A stretch of 44,195 bases of DNA from Criibacterium bergeronii (GCF_001693775.2 NZ_MBEW02000015.1:1-44195); one strand, 5' to 3'; positions 1-8,332 are shown, counted from the first letter of the stretch. Notes: generated by a model from the sequence alone, not told the origin. Numbers and translations are program-made.

Positions 1-596
1 TACCAGTGGTAGTAGAACAAACAGACAGAGGAGAAAGAAGCTACGACATATATTCAAGGCTATTAAAAGAACGTATAATTTTTCTTGCTGATGAAGTAAA
101 TGACCAAACAGCCTCATTAGTAGTAGCGCAGTTATTATTTTTAGAGTCTGAAGACCCTGATAAAGACATTTCATTATATATAAATTCACCTGGTGGAAGT
201 ATTTCAGCAGGCTTTGCGATATATGACACAATGCAATATATAAAGCCTGACGTATCTACAATATGCGTTGGTATGGCTGCGTCCATGGGAGCATTTTTAC
301 TAAATGCGGGAGCAAAAGGCAAAAGATATGCTCTACCAAACAGCGAAGTAATGATTCACCAGCCACTTGGTGGTGCACGTGGTCAAGCTACAGATATTAA
401 AATCCACGCTGAAAGAATAATTAGAATGAGAGAAAAATTAAATAAAATTATGTCTGAACGTACAGGTCAACCTATTGAGGTTATAAATCGCGACACAGAA
501 AGAGATAATTTCATGACAGCTGAAGAAGCTAAAAACTATGGTCTGATTGACCAAGTTATTACCGATAGGAACGCCTTGAAAGCTTTAGTAAAATAG
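1..596 (+). CDS. clpP: ATP-dependent Clp protease proteolytic subunit ClpP (5' partial)
   Basis: ClpP is the serine peptidase ring that degrades proteins unfolded by ClpX, encoded next. The reading frame is open to the left edge (codon CCA at 3-5 precedes the GTG at 6), and the usual ClpP N-terminus ends in a proline just before [13 protein letters not shown], so the true start lies outside the window and only a few residues are missing. Counting from the GTG, the triad is Ser93 (in GMAASMGAF), His118 (in MIHQPLGG) and Asp167 (in DTERDNF), with the 25- and 49-residue spacings typical of the family. The stop is 8 bases before clpX, so the two are co-transcribed. Identification is secure; only the 5' end is uncertain. 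Confidence 0.98.
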   Translation, partial: PVVVEQTDRGERSYDIYSRLLKERIIFLADEVNDQTASLVVAQLLFLESEDPDKDISLYINSPGGSISAGFAIYDTMQYIKPDVSTICVGMAASMGAFLLNAGAKGKRYALPNSEVMIHQPLGGARGQATDIKIHAERIIRMREKLNKIMSERTGQPIEVINRDTERDNFMTAEEAKNYGLIDQVITDRNALKALVK

Positions 597-604
597 GAGA
601 AGTA

Positions 605-1864
605 ATGACAACACACAATGATGAACAGATTGTCAGATGCTCATTTTGTGGTAAGACACAAAATGAAGTAAAAAAAATGATATTTGGAAATAATGTCTAT
701 ATATGCAATGAGTGCGTAAAGCTTTGCGAAGGACTTATTGAAGAAGACGACAAGCAACTAAAAACATCAGACTTAAATAAATTGCCTAAGCCAAAAGAAA
801 TAAAACAGTATCTTGATGAATATATAATAGGTCAAGAGGACGCTAAAAAAGTATTATCAGTGTCTTTATACAATCACTATAAAAGAATTTACAATGCACA
901 AGATTCTTCAAACGATTCGTTAGAGATACAAAAAAGTAACGTACTTTTATTAGGACCAACAGGTAGCGGAAAAACCTTACTTGCACAGACCTTGGCAAAG
1001 ATAATGGATGTACCGTTTGCGATTGCAGATGCTACAACACTTACTGAGGCCGGATATGTAGGTGAGGACGTTGAAAATATACTGTTAAAGCTTATTCAAA
1101 ATGCTGATTATGATATAGAAAGAGCTAAAAAAGGCATAATCTACATCGATGAAATAGACAAGATTACAAGAAAATCAGAAAATATGTCAATTACAAGAGA
1201 CGTAAGCGGCGAAGGCGTACAGCAAGCACTACTTAAAATAATAGAAGGAACAGTAGCCTCTGTACCTCCTCAAGGAGGTAGAAAGCATCCAAATCAGGAG
1301 TTAATCCAAATAGATACTACAAACATAATGTTTATAGTAGGCGGTGCTTTTGATGGCATAGAAAAGATTATAGAAAAAAGAATTGGGAAAAGTTCAATGG
1401 GTTTTGGCTCAACAGTAGTGTCCAAAAAAGAAATGAAGCTTGGAGATGTACTAAAACAAGTACAAACTGAGGACTTCTTAAAATACGGACTAATACCTGA
1501 GTTTATTGGTAGATTACCGATAATAACAACGCTAGAGCCACTTGATGAACAAGCACTTGTCAGAATATTAAAAGAACCAAAAAATGCGTTAGTTAAACAA
1601 TATCAAAAATTGATGCAGATGGATGATGTTGAGCTTGAAATAGACGAAGAGGCTCTAAAGAAAATTGCAGGTAAAGCAATTGAAAGAAAAACCGGAGCTA
1701 GAGGACTTAGAAGTATATTAGAAGAAACTATGATGGACATTATGTATGATATTCCATCTAGGGACGATGTAGATAAGGTTGTAGTTACAAAAGACTGCAT
1801 AGATAAAGAAAAAGAACCAGTAATTTTATCATCTAAAATGCAACAACCAAAAGCAAGAGCTTAG
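605..1864 (+). CDS. clpX: ATP-dependent Clp protease ATPase subunit ClpX
   Basis: ClpX is the AAA+ unfoldase that recognises tagged substrates and threads them into ClpP. The 419-residue length is normal. An N-terminal zinc-binding domain has two CX2C pairs (Cys12/15 and Cys34/37). Walker A is GPTGSGKT (117-124), the aromatic pore loop GYVG lies at 150-153, Walker B is IIYIDEID (178-185), and GRLPI of the sensor/arginine-finger region lies further on. It starts 8 bases after clpP with a GGAGA site in the gap. It is followed 8 bases later by hpt, so ClpXP shares an operon with a purine salvage enzyme and Hsp33. Confidence 0.98.
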   Translation: MTTHNDEQIVRCSFCGKTQNEVKKMIFGNNVYICNECVKLCEGLIEEDDKQLKTSDLNKLPKPKEIKQYLDEYIIGQEDAKKVLSVSLYNHYKRIYNAQDSSNDSLEIQKSNVLLLGPTGSGKTLLAQTLAKIMDVPFAIADATTLTEAGYVGEDVENILLKLIQNADYDIERAKKGIIYIDEIDKITRKSENMSITRDVSGEGVQQALLKIIEGTVASVPPQGGRKHPNQELIQIDTTNIMFIVGGAFDGIEKIIEKRIGKSSMGFGSTVVSKKEMKLGDVLKQVQTEDFLKYGLIPEFIGRLPIITTLEPLDEQALVRILKEPKNALVKQYQKLMQMDDVELEIDEEALKKIAGKAIERKTGARGLRSILEETMMDIMYDIPSRDDVDKVVVTKDCIDKEKEPVILSSKMQQPKARA

Positions 1865-1872
1865 GAGGATAA

Positions 1873-2409
1873 ATGGAAATTTCTAATAAAAAGGCTCAGG
1901 TTTTATGCGATGAAAATAAACTTTTTGAAATCGCAAAAACACTTGGTGAAAAACTTACCAAGGATTATGAGGGCAAAAATCTATTAGTAGTATCAATTTT
2001 AAAGGGAGCACTATATTTTACATCAGATTTGACAAAAAAAATCGACATCCCATTAAAATTGGACGTAGTAATTACATCCAGCTATGGCAATGAAACAGTA
2101 AGTAGTGGCAACGTAAAAATTGTAAAAGACATAGATTATGATATATCTGATTACGATGTGCTACTTGTAGACGATGTGCTTGATACAGGCAATACAATGA
2201 AAGTGTTAATCGAGCATTTCAAAGAAAAACATCCAAAATCAATAAAATCCTGCGTACTGTTCAACAAGCAGGATAGAAGAAAAGTAGATTTAAAGGCAGA
2301 TTATGTGGGTATGGAAGTACCGGATTATTTCTTGGTAGGATACGGACTTGATTATGCCGAAACGTATAGAAATCTACCGTATGTAACAATATTGACAGGT
2401 GAAGAATAA
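1873..2409 (+). CDS. hpt: Hypoxanthine phosphoribosyltransferase
   Basis: This enzyme salvages hypoxanthine and guanine by joining them to PRPP, giving IMP and GMP in the cytoplasm. The 178-residue protein has the PRPP-binding signature VLLVDDVLDTGNT at 96-108 and the upstream LKG loop at 43-45, followed by the late VPDYFLVGYGLDY segment that holds the purine-contacting region of Hpt proteins. An AGGAGG site lies at 1863-1868, overlapping the clpX stop. It is tightly packed between clpX and hslO, with the hslO ATG directly abutting its TAA stop. I distinguish it from PyrR and xanthine phosphoribosyltransferase by this C-terminal segment, with good but not absolute certainty about base preference. 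Confidence 0.95.
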   Translation: MEISNKKAQVLCDENKLFEIAKTLGEKLTKDYEGKNLLVVSILKGALYFTSDLTKKIDIPLKLDVVITSSYGNETVSSGNVKIVKDIDYDISDYDVLLVDDVLDTGNTMKVLIEHFKEKHPKSIKSCVLFNKQDRRKVDLKADYVGMEVPDYFLVGYGLDYAETYRNLPYVTILTGEE

Positions 2410-3288
2410 ATGGATTATATGATTACAGCAATTGATAGCTCAAAGCAGGTCTGTGTTTGTGCTATTAAAACTACTGAAATGGTAGAGCAAATGAGAAAAT
2501 ACCATGACACCTATCCGGTAGTTAGTGCTGCAATAGGAAGGACAATGACAGCGGCATCAATGATGGGCTTGTCAATGAAGGATATAGGAAGTAAATTAAG
2601 CATAATAATAAAAGGTGACGGACCTATCGGTACTATTACAGTAACCTCAGATTCAAGAGGCTATGTAAAAGCTACAGCAAATAAATATGACATCGATATG
2701 CCAGCTAGAGAGTCTGATGGCAAACTTGATGTAAGACGTGCTGTAGGGCAAAATGGAGTAATCACAGTAGTAAAAGATTTAGGCATGAAAGAGCCATATG
2801 TAGGCAAAGCTCCAATAGTAAGCGGAGAAATTGCCCAGGACATTGCTTATTATTTATCTACATCAGAGCAGATTAACTCAAGTGTCGGATTAGGTGTACT
2901 TGTGGACGTGGATTATACCATTAAACACGCAGGAGGATTCTTAGTAAGTCTTTTACCATTTGCTAAAGAAGAAACTATACAGAAGCTGGAACAAAATTTA
3001 TCAAAAATAAAATCAGTAACGAAAATGATGCAAGAAGGTAAAACACCTGAGGATATTGCAGCAATCATACTAGACGGCATGGGCATGGAGATTTTAGCTA
3101 AAGATGAAGTGAAGTATGAGTGTGACTGTAATGTTGACAGAATAAAGCAAATACTAGTTACGATAGGCAAAGATGAATTGCAAAAAATATACGATGAGGA
3201 CGGACAGCTAGAAATGCAATGCCATTTTTGTGATAAAAAATACAATTTTAATAAAGAAGAACTAAAAGAAATTATACAGCAGCTATAA
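2410..3288 (+). CDS. hslO: Redox-regulated holdase chaperone Hsp33
   Basis: Hsp33 is a cytoplasmic holdase switched on by oxidation: a zinc site of four cysteines is lost, the linker unfolds and unfolding client proteins are captured. The 292-residue protein has the diagnostic C-terminal zinc motif CDC (Cys238, Cys240) and CHFC (Cys271, Cys274). The N-terminal part matches the family start (ITAIDSSKQVCVCAIKTTEMV). The ATG directly follows the hpt stop codon; an in-frame ATG three codons later (2419) is a possible alternative start. A strong terminator follows at 3304-3350, so this ends the clpP-clpX-hpt-hslO operon. Confidence 0.96.
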   Translation: MDYMITAIDSSKQVCVCAIKTTEMVEQMRKYHDTYPVVSAAIGRTMTAASMMGLSMKDIGSKLSIIIKGDGPIGTITVTSDSRGYVKATANKYDIDMPARESDGKLDVRRAVGQNGVITVVKDLGMKEPYVGKAPIVSGEIAQDIAYYLSTSEQINSSVGLGVLVDVDYTIKHAGGFLVSLLPFAKEETIQKLEQNLSKIKSVTKMMQEGKTPEDIAAIILDGMGMEILAKDEVKYECDCNVDRIKQILVTIGKDELQKIYDEDGQLEMQCHFCDKKYNFNKEELKEIIQQL

Positions 3289-3303
3289 TTTTTATTAATA
3301 AAT

Positions 3304-3350
3304 AAAATCGAGGATTAAAGCAGATTATTGCTTAAAATCCTCGATTTTTT
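3304..3350 (+). terminator. Intrinsic terminator of the clpP-clpX-hpt-hslO operon
   Basis: A perfect 13-bp inverted repeat, AAAATCGAGGATT at 3304-3316 and AATCCTCGATTTT at 3336-3348, encloses a 19-base loop and runs into a T tract. It sits 15 bases after the hslO stop. Confidence 0.92.
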
Positions 3351-3394
3351 CAATTAAGTTAATATTAAATAAAAATTTAAAAATTTTATTTTGG

Positions 3395-3433
3395 GTATTA
3401 ATTCGATAATGAGTATTAATTAAAAATTAATAC
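3395..3433 (+). promoter_or_regulatory. Repeated GTATTAATT motif upstream of zupT
   Basis: GTATTAATT occurs as a direct repeat at 3395-3403 and 3413-3421. The second copy forms a perfect 9-bp inverted repeat with AATTAATAC at 3425-3433 around an AAA centre. It lies 55-90 bases before the zupT start. It could be a metalloregulator operator or the base of a leader hairpin. No convincing -35 box was found, and no regulator is encoded nearby. Confidence 0.35.
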
Positions 3434-3450
3434 ATCTATAAAATGTATTA

Positions 3451-3490
3451 GAAAGGAGTGTCGAAGAACTTTTATTCGACATAATTTATG
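3451..3490 (+). promoter_or_regulatory. Split ribosome binding region of zupT with intervening hairpin
   Basis: The only good Shine-Dalgarno, AGGAG at 3454-3458, is 29 bases from the ATG at 3488, too far for normal initiation. Between them GTCGAA (3460-3465) and TTCGAC (3475-3480) form a perfect 6-bp stem with a 9-base loop. Folding this hairpin leaves an effective spacing of 8 bases. The arrangement resembles cases where a hairpin brings the ribosome site next to the start, and would let stem stability tune expression. Confidence 0.55.
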
Positions 3491-4300
3491 GACTTTACAA
3501 CGAGTAATGTAATTTTTGCGTTTTTATTAACTTTATTTGCCGGATTATCGACAGGTATAGGCAGTGCACTTGGATTTTTTACAAAACAAACAAATCACAA
3601 GTTTTTGTCGGCTGCTCTAGGGTTTTCGGCAGGGGTTATGATTTATGTTTCGACAATTGAAATTTTTGCCAAAGCAAAAGATTCTTTGATAGTTGTATAT
3701 GGAGATACAAAAGGGTATTGGGTAACGACAATAGCATTTTTTGCAGGGATAGCAGTTATAGCTATAATTGACAAGCTAGTACCGGAGGAGGAAAATCCTC
3801 ATGAGTTGCACGACGTTGATGAATTAAATTCTCAGTGTGCAAAAAATAAATCCTTATTAAGAATGGGTCTTTTTTCTGCGTTAGCTATTGCCATTCATAA
3901 TTTCCCAGAAGGATTAGCCACATTCATTGGTGCTCTTCACGACTCTACTATGGGCGTGAGTATTGCAGTAGCTATTGCAATTCATAACATACCTGAAGGA
4001 ATAGCTGTATCAGTTCCGATATATTATGCAACTGGAGATAGAAAAAAGGCTTTTATTTACTCTTTTTTATCCGGATTGGCAGAGCCGCTTGGAGCATTAA
4101 TAGGATTTTTCTTGCTAAGGACTATATTCAATGACACTATGTTTGGTATAGTGTTTGCCTCTGTAGCAGGTATTATGGTATATATTTCCTTAGATGAGCT
4201 TTTGCCAACTGCAGAAAAATATGGAGAACATCACATAGCAATTGCTGGAGTTATTTGCGGTATGGCAGTGATGGCGTTAAGTCTATTGATGTTTGCTTAG
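3488..4300 (+). CDS. zupT: ZIP-family divalent metal transporter ZupT
   Basis: ZIP proteins import zinc, and often iron, manganese or cobalt, across the cytoplasmic membrane. The 270-residue protein has hydrophobic helices throughout and the two signature metal-site motifs HNFPEG (137-142) and HNIPEG (166-171) in consecutive helices. The loop near residues 99-120 (EEENPHELHD) is His/acid rich, as expected for the variable cytoplasmic metal loop. It is a single-gene unit, preceded by repeated palindromic sequence and an unusual hairpin-split ribosome site, and followed by a large structured element. The metal it prefers cannot be read from the sequence. Confidence 0.94.
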   Translation: MDFTTSNVIFAFLLTLFAGLSTGIGSALGFFTKQTNHKFLSAALGFSAGVMIYVSTIEIFAKAKDSLIVVYGDTKGYWVTTIAFFAGIAVIAIIDKLVPEEENPHELHDVDELNSQCAKNKSLLRMGLFSALAIAIHNFPEGLATFIGALHDSTMGVSIAVAIAIHNIPEGIAVSVPIYYATGDRKKAFIYSFLSGLAEPLGALIGFFLLRTIFNDTMFGIVFASVAGIMVYISLDELLPTAEKYGEHHIAIAGVICGMAVMALSLLMFA

Positions 4301-4355
4301 ATTTATAAACTAATTTCATAGTCAATTACGACTTTAGAAAATTATACTATTCTCT

Positions 4356-4445
4356 AATAAAAGGCCGGGTATATTCATCTTGGAGCGTTTTTCGCCTACG
4401 GCGGTGGCTCACAATTTCCTTTGATGAACATACCCTGCCTTTATT
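4356..4445. terminator. Large nested hairpin between convergent genes (bidirectional terminator or dispersed repeat)
   Basis: AATAAAAGGCCGGGTATATTCATC (outer arm 4356-4379) pairs with 4423-4445 over about 20 bp with one bulge and two mismatches. Nested inside are GAGC/GCTC (4383-4386 with 4407-4410) and CGCC/GGCG (4393-4396 with 4400-4403, loop TAC). It separates the convergent zupT and D-aspartate ligase-like genes and can terminate both. The GC-rich core is unlike its AT-rich surroundings, so it may be a copy of a dispersed element. Confidence 0.55.
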
Positions 4446-4479
4446 GATTATTTTATAATGTATTAGTATTAAAGGATTT

Positions 4480-5769
4480 TTATTTATCGTATCTATTTTT
4501 CATATAGGTATTAAATTTTTTGATATGATTTAATTTATACAGCATTACATACATACTTCTTTTGATATTACCTTTTAAGTCGTATGGGTAGTCGAAGGTG
4601 TGGATTGCGTTACCGCTTTTTACTAGGGAGTAAATTTTAACTCTTTTTAGGGGATCGTCCACATATTTTAGTATTGTGCTACTTGGTGCAACGTGCCAAA
4701 ATATTTCTTTGTAATCTTGTATAAGTGGAAAATCAATGTGCATTATTCTATCTTCTACCAGCACTTTTGCGATGTTTGCGACTGAGGCAGTTACGCTGTA
4801 GTTACTTCTGCCTTGGCGGATGTTTACTTCAAATAGTTTATATTTGCCATCTCTTTGGTCATATTTGATATCGCAATTGCAAAATCCGGTGAAGCCTATG
4901 GTTTCCAAAAAGTCTTTTAGTGTATTCATCAGTTCGGGTGCTTGTGTAGTTACTATCGCGGCATCGTTGCCTATGGCGGTTGGGACTTTTTCTTCCAGCA
5001 TTACATTTCCTAGTGCCATCATTTTGACTTTACTTTTTTCATCAAGATAAAATGTTGGGGTGAAGATGTTGCTGTCGTCTCCCGGGATAAATTCTTGTAT
5101 TATTAATGCTTTATCGTAGTAAGTGGAGTATATGAGATTAACTTTGTCTATATACTCTTTTTTATTTTTTACGATATAGACTTTTTCCATTCCCTCGAAT
5201 CTTGAGCTCCAGTATAGCACTGTATCGGAGGGTTTTATGATTATTGGGTAGGGTATGTCAAAGTCTGTTAGTGGGTCTTGTTTATTTAGTATATGTGTTT
5301 TTGGGTGGTCGATTTTGAAGGTTTCGCAGAGTTCATAAAATTTTTCTTTTACTAGCAATTTATTTTTTAGCTCTGCATTTATATATGGCATTATATAGTA
5401 ATTTTTCAGTTTGTCTTTATTGTCTATGATTAACTCAACATAGTCGTCTTTTGTGCCAATCAAAATTGGCACTTTTCCTTCTTCGATAAGGTCTTGTCCA
5501 AGCTCTGTTAGCATCTGCACGAAATGCTCGGTGTCGGTTAAATTTTCATCTTTGTAAAAGTCTATTATTTTAGAATGATTTGTAGCTCCTAGGAAATCTT
5601 TGGCTATTGCTATGCTTATTATTCCATATTGCTCGTGGAAGGCTCTAGCGACTGAATACGCATTGATATCTCCTCCTATTAGGACTGGTTGCACTGCTGA
5701 GGCATCGGTGATTTTTATATCAGTGACTTTGTTTATTTGTTCAATGTTGTTGACTTCTTTATTCTTCAT
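4480..5769 (-). CDS. ATP-grasp carboxylate-amine ligase, homologue of D-aspartate ligase
   Basis: The 429-residue protein closely resembles, by my recollection, the Enterococcus faecium D-aspartate ligase Aslfm, which adds D-Asp to the lysine side chain of the peptidoglycan precursor in the cytoplasm. Shared stretches include VLIGGDINAYSVARAFHEQYG near the N-terminus, IIIKPSD and the RFEGMEK segment, QEFIPGDDSN, and the C-terminal core FCNCDIKYDQRDGKYKLFEV followed by NIRQGRS, which carries the Mg/ATP-binding acidic and Asn residues of the ATP-grasp fold. The ATG has a weak AGGAA site and no signal peptide. It stands alone, convergent with zupT, with no racemase or mur genes nearby. D-Asp is an inferred substrate; other carboxylate-amine ligases share this fold. 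Confidence 0.8.
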   Translation of the reverse strand: MKNKEVNNIEQINKVTDIKITDASAVQPVLIGGDINAYSVARAFHEQYGIISIAIAKDFLGATNHSKIIDFYKDENLTDTEHFVQMLTELGQDLIEEGKVPILIGTKDDYVELIIDNKDKLKNYYIMPYINAELKNKLLVKEKFYELCETFKIDHPKTHILNKQDPLTDFDIPYPIIIKPSDTVLYWSSRFEGMEKVYIVKNKKEYIDKVNLIYSTYYDKALIIQEFIPGDDSNIFTPTFYLDEKSKVKMMALGNVMLEEKVPTAIGNDAAIVTTQAPELMNTLKDFLETIGFTGFCNCDIKYDQRDGKYKLFEVNIRQGRSNYSVTASVANIAKVLVEDRIMHIDFPLIQDYKEIFWHVAPSSTILKYVDDPLKRVKIYSLVKSGNAIHTFDYPYDLKGNIKRSMYVMLYKLNHIKKFNTYMKNRYDK

Positions 5770-5944
5770 AAGTATTCCTTTACAGTAACGATTTTAATTT
5801 ATTATATACTTATATAATACCAAATTTTTCGTATTTTAAAAATGGGTTTAAGAAAATATTCTTTTAAACGATATAATAGATAAGTGGAATTTTTCTGATA
5901 ATGATTTTGTTATTTCATGATATGTAAATTTATGTGGGTGTAAT

Positions 5945-6637
5945 ATGAGTGATATTAGATTATCTATGCTTAATTGTGCAATTTCCGGATTTTATACAAA
6001 TCCATCGGTTAGGAGAAGTATTGTAGGGGACAAGATTGCAGATGAGTTTGATAAATTTATGGCAAAGGAAATTTCAAAAAGTGAGTTGAGCAAGGAGGCT
6101 TTTGAAGAATATGTGTATGAAAAAATAACTTCATTTGAGATTAATCCTGCTCAAAAATATGTTACTTATAATATAAATATTTCTGATGAAACTTTAGCAA
6201 AAATGCAAAAGGACAGCAGCTTTGAAAATATGATTTATTCACAAATTAAGTCAATCTTTGCAAATGATGAGCTAAAGAGTAAGGGTATAATGCACGTCAA
6301 ATTTACTGGCGAAGACGGCAAATGCGAAATGCGTTTTGAAAAGCTAAAGGAAATTCCTAAAAAAGATGATGAGGAAGATGATTTTTGGGCTAAGAGGGCG
6401 AAAAGGCAAAGGGAAATTGACAAGATTGTTTTTGAACGCAACAAGAAAAAGAAAATAAGAGATAAAATCATCAGAAATGACATAATTGAAAATGCAAATC
6501 TTAGAAATTATACCTTTGCAGTAAGGACGGCAAAAGCCTATGAGGAAAAAACAGGCAGGAAGGGAAAAGTGGACTTTACTCCTGAAATGAAGGAGCTACT
6601 TGGACTTGATGAGCTACTTGCCGGTTTATCTGATTAG
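5945..6637 (+). CDS. Unrecognised 230-residue soluble protein
   Basis: I do not recognise this family. The protein has no signal peptide or membrane segment. The N-terminal 60 residues (LSMLNCAISGFYTNPSVRRS) are mildly hydrophobic; residues about 65-125 look like a mixed alpha/beta domain; then an acidic patch (KKDDEEDDFW, around 140-149) runs into a highly basic helical stretch (KRQREIDKIVFERNKKKKIR) and a helical C-terminus. The alternating acid/base helical region suggests coiled coil or nucleic-acid or protein binding. GTGGGTG before the ATG is a modest ribosome site. It is a single-gene unit closed by a clear terminator. Codon use matches the neighbours, so it is very likely a real gene. 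Confidence 0.8.
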   Translation: MSDIRLSMLNCAISGFYTNPSVRRSIVGDKIADEFDKFMAKEISKSELSKEAFEEYVYEKITSFEINPAQKYVTYNINISDETLAKMQKDSSFENMIYSQIKSIFANDELKSKGIMHVKFTGEDGKCEMRFEKLKEIPKKDDEEDDFWAKRAKRQREIDKIVFERNKKKKIRDKIIRNDIIENANLRNYTFAVRTAKAYEEKTGRKGKVDFTPEMKELLGLDELLAGLSD

Positions 6638-6643
6638 AGATTA

Positions 6644-6692
6644 GATAAAAGACTGTGGTTAAAGATATTAGATATTTTTAACCGCAGTCTTT
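6644..6692 (+). terminator. Intrinsic terminator after the 230-residue gene
   Basis: AAAGACTGTGGTTAAA pairs with TTTAACCGCAGTCTTT (one G-T pair) around a short AT loop and ends in a T run near 6688-6692, starting just after the stop at 6637. Confidence 0.88.
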
Positions 6693-6730
6693 TTGGTTTA
6701 ATTGTAAGTTTATATAAACTCTTAAACTGC

Positions 6731-6749
6731 GGGCGAAGGGAGTTCGCCC
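6731..6749. repeat. GGGCGA-type hairpin, copy 1
   Basis: GGGCGAA (6731-6737) and TTCGCCC (6743-6749) form a perfect 7-bp stem with loop GGGAG, in the gap between convergent genes. A near copy of the stem is at 19156-19174. Hairpins of this kind are scattered through many bacterial genomes. It lacks a strong T tract on either side. Confidence 0.55.
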
Positions 6750-6770
6750 ATATATTTGGATTTTAAATGT

Positions 6771-8300
6771 TTATATAGTTTCTGACTTTTTTATATTTTC
6801 AAAGTGCATATATTTTGTCCACATAGACACCTCTGCTAGTGATGGGTGTGTAACCATACAATTGTCTGTAGAGGCTAGGGTATAAGGCGGGTTTGTAAAT
6901 GTATAGTCATTTGCTCTGAGTTCGTCTACTAGGTTAGAGGTTATCTGCATATTTATAGGCTCAAGATATTTTAAGCCGGTATTTAAAAGCTCAACATATG
7001 GTTGGAGCAATAGGGATGCCTCTTCTCCTATTATATGGACGCCAAGTATTTTATTACTAAAGTTTTCTGTAATAATTTTTACAAATCCATCCATTATACT
7101 TCCCTTTTTATAGCCTAGTGCGTAGCCTTTGGCTGTATTTGAATAATGATTTATAGCAACGTTTATATCGTAGCCTTTTTCTAGTGCCTCTTTTTGTGTC
7201 ATGCCGACACTGGCTATTTGTGGGAAAGAAAATGTAGCACTTGGTACTGCATTGTATGACATAAATCTGTAATCTCTATTTTCTGCCTCAAATAGATTGT
7301 GAGAAAGTATCTCCGCCTCCATATTTGCTACGTGTTTAAACTGATAGATACCGTTTATGTCACCTATTGCATAGATTGATTTTGAAGTGGTTTGTAGTAG
7401 TTCATTCGTAGGGATATAACCTCTTTGGTCAAGCTCTACGGACGTATTTTGTATGTCTAAGGTATCAGCGTTACTTACTAGTCCTGTGCAAAGCATTATT
7501 TCGTCTGCAACTACATATAGGTTTTGATTGGCTCTGACATCTTTATAATATACCTTTTTTTTGTTTCCATGCTTTTCGACTTTTAATAGCTGAGTTTTTG
7601 TGGCTACATCTATTCCGGCTGATAGGTAGGACTCAGTGGCTTTTTTGATTATGTCTTCATCGGCTCTTGGCATAAGATTTATATTTCTTTGAAGGATTGT
7701 AACTTTTGTACCCAAGGAAGAAAATATATGGGCAAATTCTACGCCTATAAAGCCTCCGCCAATTATTACCAGTGATTCATAAGGAGATGAGGGAAATTCG
7801 TTGCCAAAAAAGCTCTCACTAGTTATATAGCCGGTTTCGTCCAAGCCATCAATTTGTGGGATTTGTGTTCTTGCACCTACTGCTATTACGATTTTATCAG
7901 CAAATATTTCTTCTGTAGAGCCATCTTCTAGGGTGATTTTTAATCGGTTATCGTCTAAAAATCTTCCTTCTCCATGGTAGACGTCTACGTTTTCAAGATT
8001 TTCATAATATTCTCTTACTTGCTCGTTTTCCATGGTCTTTTCAAAGACTCTTTGTTTTATTTTGGGGAAATTAATTTTATAGCTGTTGACTTCCACGCCT
8101 ATGTCATTATTTTTTTGTGTTTTTCTGATGCTGTCAGCAACTGTAGTCAGTACCTTGGTAGGTATACAGCCATGATTTAGGCAAGTACCGCCAAATTTAT
8201 TTTTTTCAATCAAGGCACATTTAAGTCCTTTTGCTACAGCTGTATCTATAACAATATTGCCACTACCTGAACCGATAACGGCTACATCGTATTTTTTCAT
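6771..8300 (-). CDS. Dihydrolipoyl dehydrogenase-like flavoprotein disulfide reductase
   Basis: This is a class I pyridine nucleotide-disulfide oxidoreductase that moves electrons between NAD(P)H and a disulfide via FAD and a redox-active cysteine pair. It has the N-terminal FAD motif VIGSGSGN, the redox site GGTCLNHGCIPTK, the central NAD-binding loop IIGGGFIGVEFA, the second FAD motif YAIGDI and the C-terminal THPSLAEV with the catalytic His of the partner subunit. At 509 residues it is some 40 longer than typical Lpd, mainly at the C-terminus. No 2-oxoacid dehydrogenase, glycine cleavage or mercury gene is nearby, so the disulfide substrate is unknown; lipoamide, a low-molecular thiol or a related compound are possible. 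AGAGGTG precedes the ATG. Confidence 0.85.
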   Translation of the reverse strand: MKKYDVAVIGSGSGNIVIDTAVAKGLKCALIEKNKFGGTCLNHGCIPTKVLTTVADSIRKTQKNNDIGVEVNSYKINFPKIKQRVFEKTMENEQVREYYENLENVDVYHGEGRFLDDNRLKITLEDGSTEEIFADKIVIAVGARTQIPQIDGLDETGYITSESFFGNEFPSSPYESLVIIGGGFIGVEFAHIFSSLGTKVTILQRNINLMPRADEDIIKKATESYLSAGIDVATKTQLLKVEKHGNKKKVYYKDVRANQNLYVVADEIMLCTGLVSNADTLDIQNTSVELDQRGYIPTNELLQTTSKSIYAIGDINGIYQFKHVANMEAEILSHNLFEAENRDYRFMSYNAVPSATFSFPQIASVGMTQKEALEKGYDINVAINHYSNTAKGYALGYKKGSIMDGFVKIITENFSNKILGVHIIGEEASLLLQPYVELLNTGLKYLEPINMQITSNLVDELRANDYTFTNPPYTLASTDNCMVTHPSLAEVSMWTKYMHFENIKKSETI

Positions 8301-8332
8301 TATTCACCTCTAAGTATGTTATTTTACATATA

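Noticed and set aside
6..596. GTG at 6 as the true start of ClpP
   Set aside because: The frame is open upstream to the window edge and ClpP proteins carry a few residues before this point, so the gene is cut by the window.
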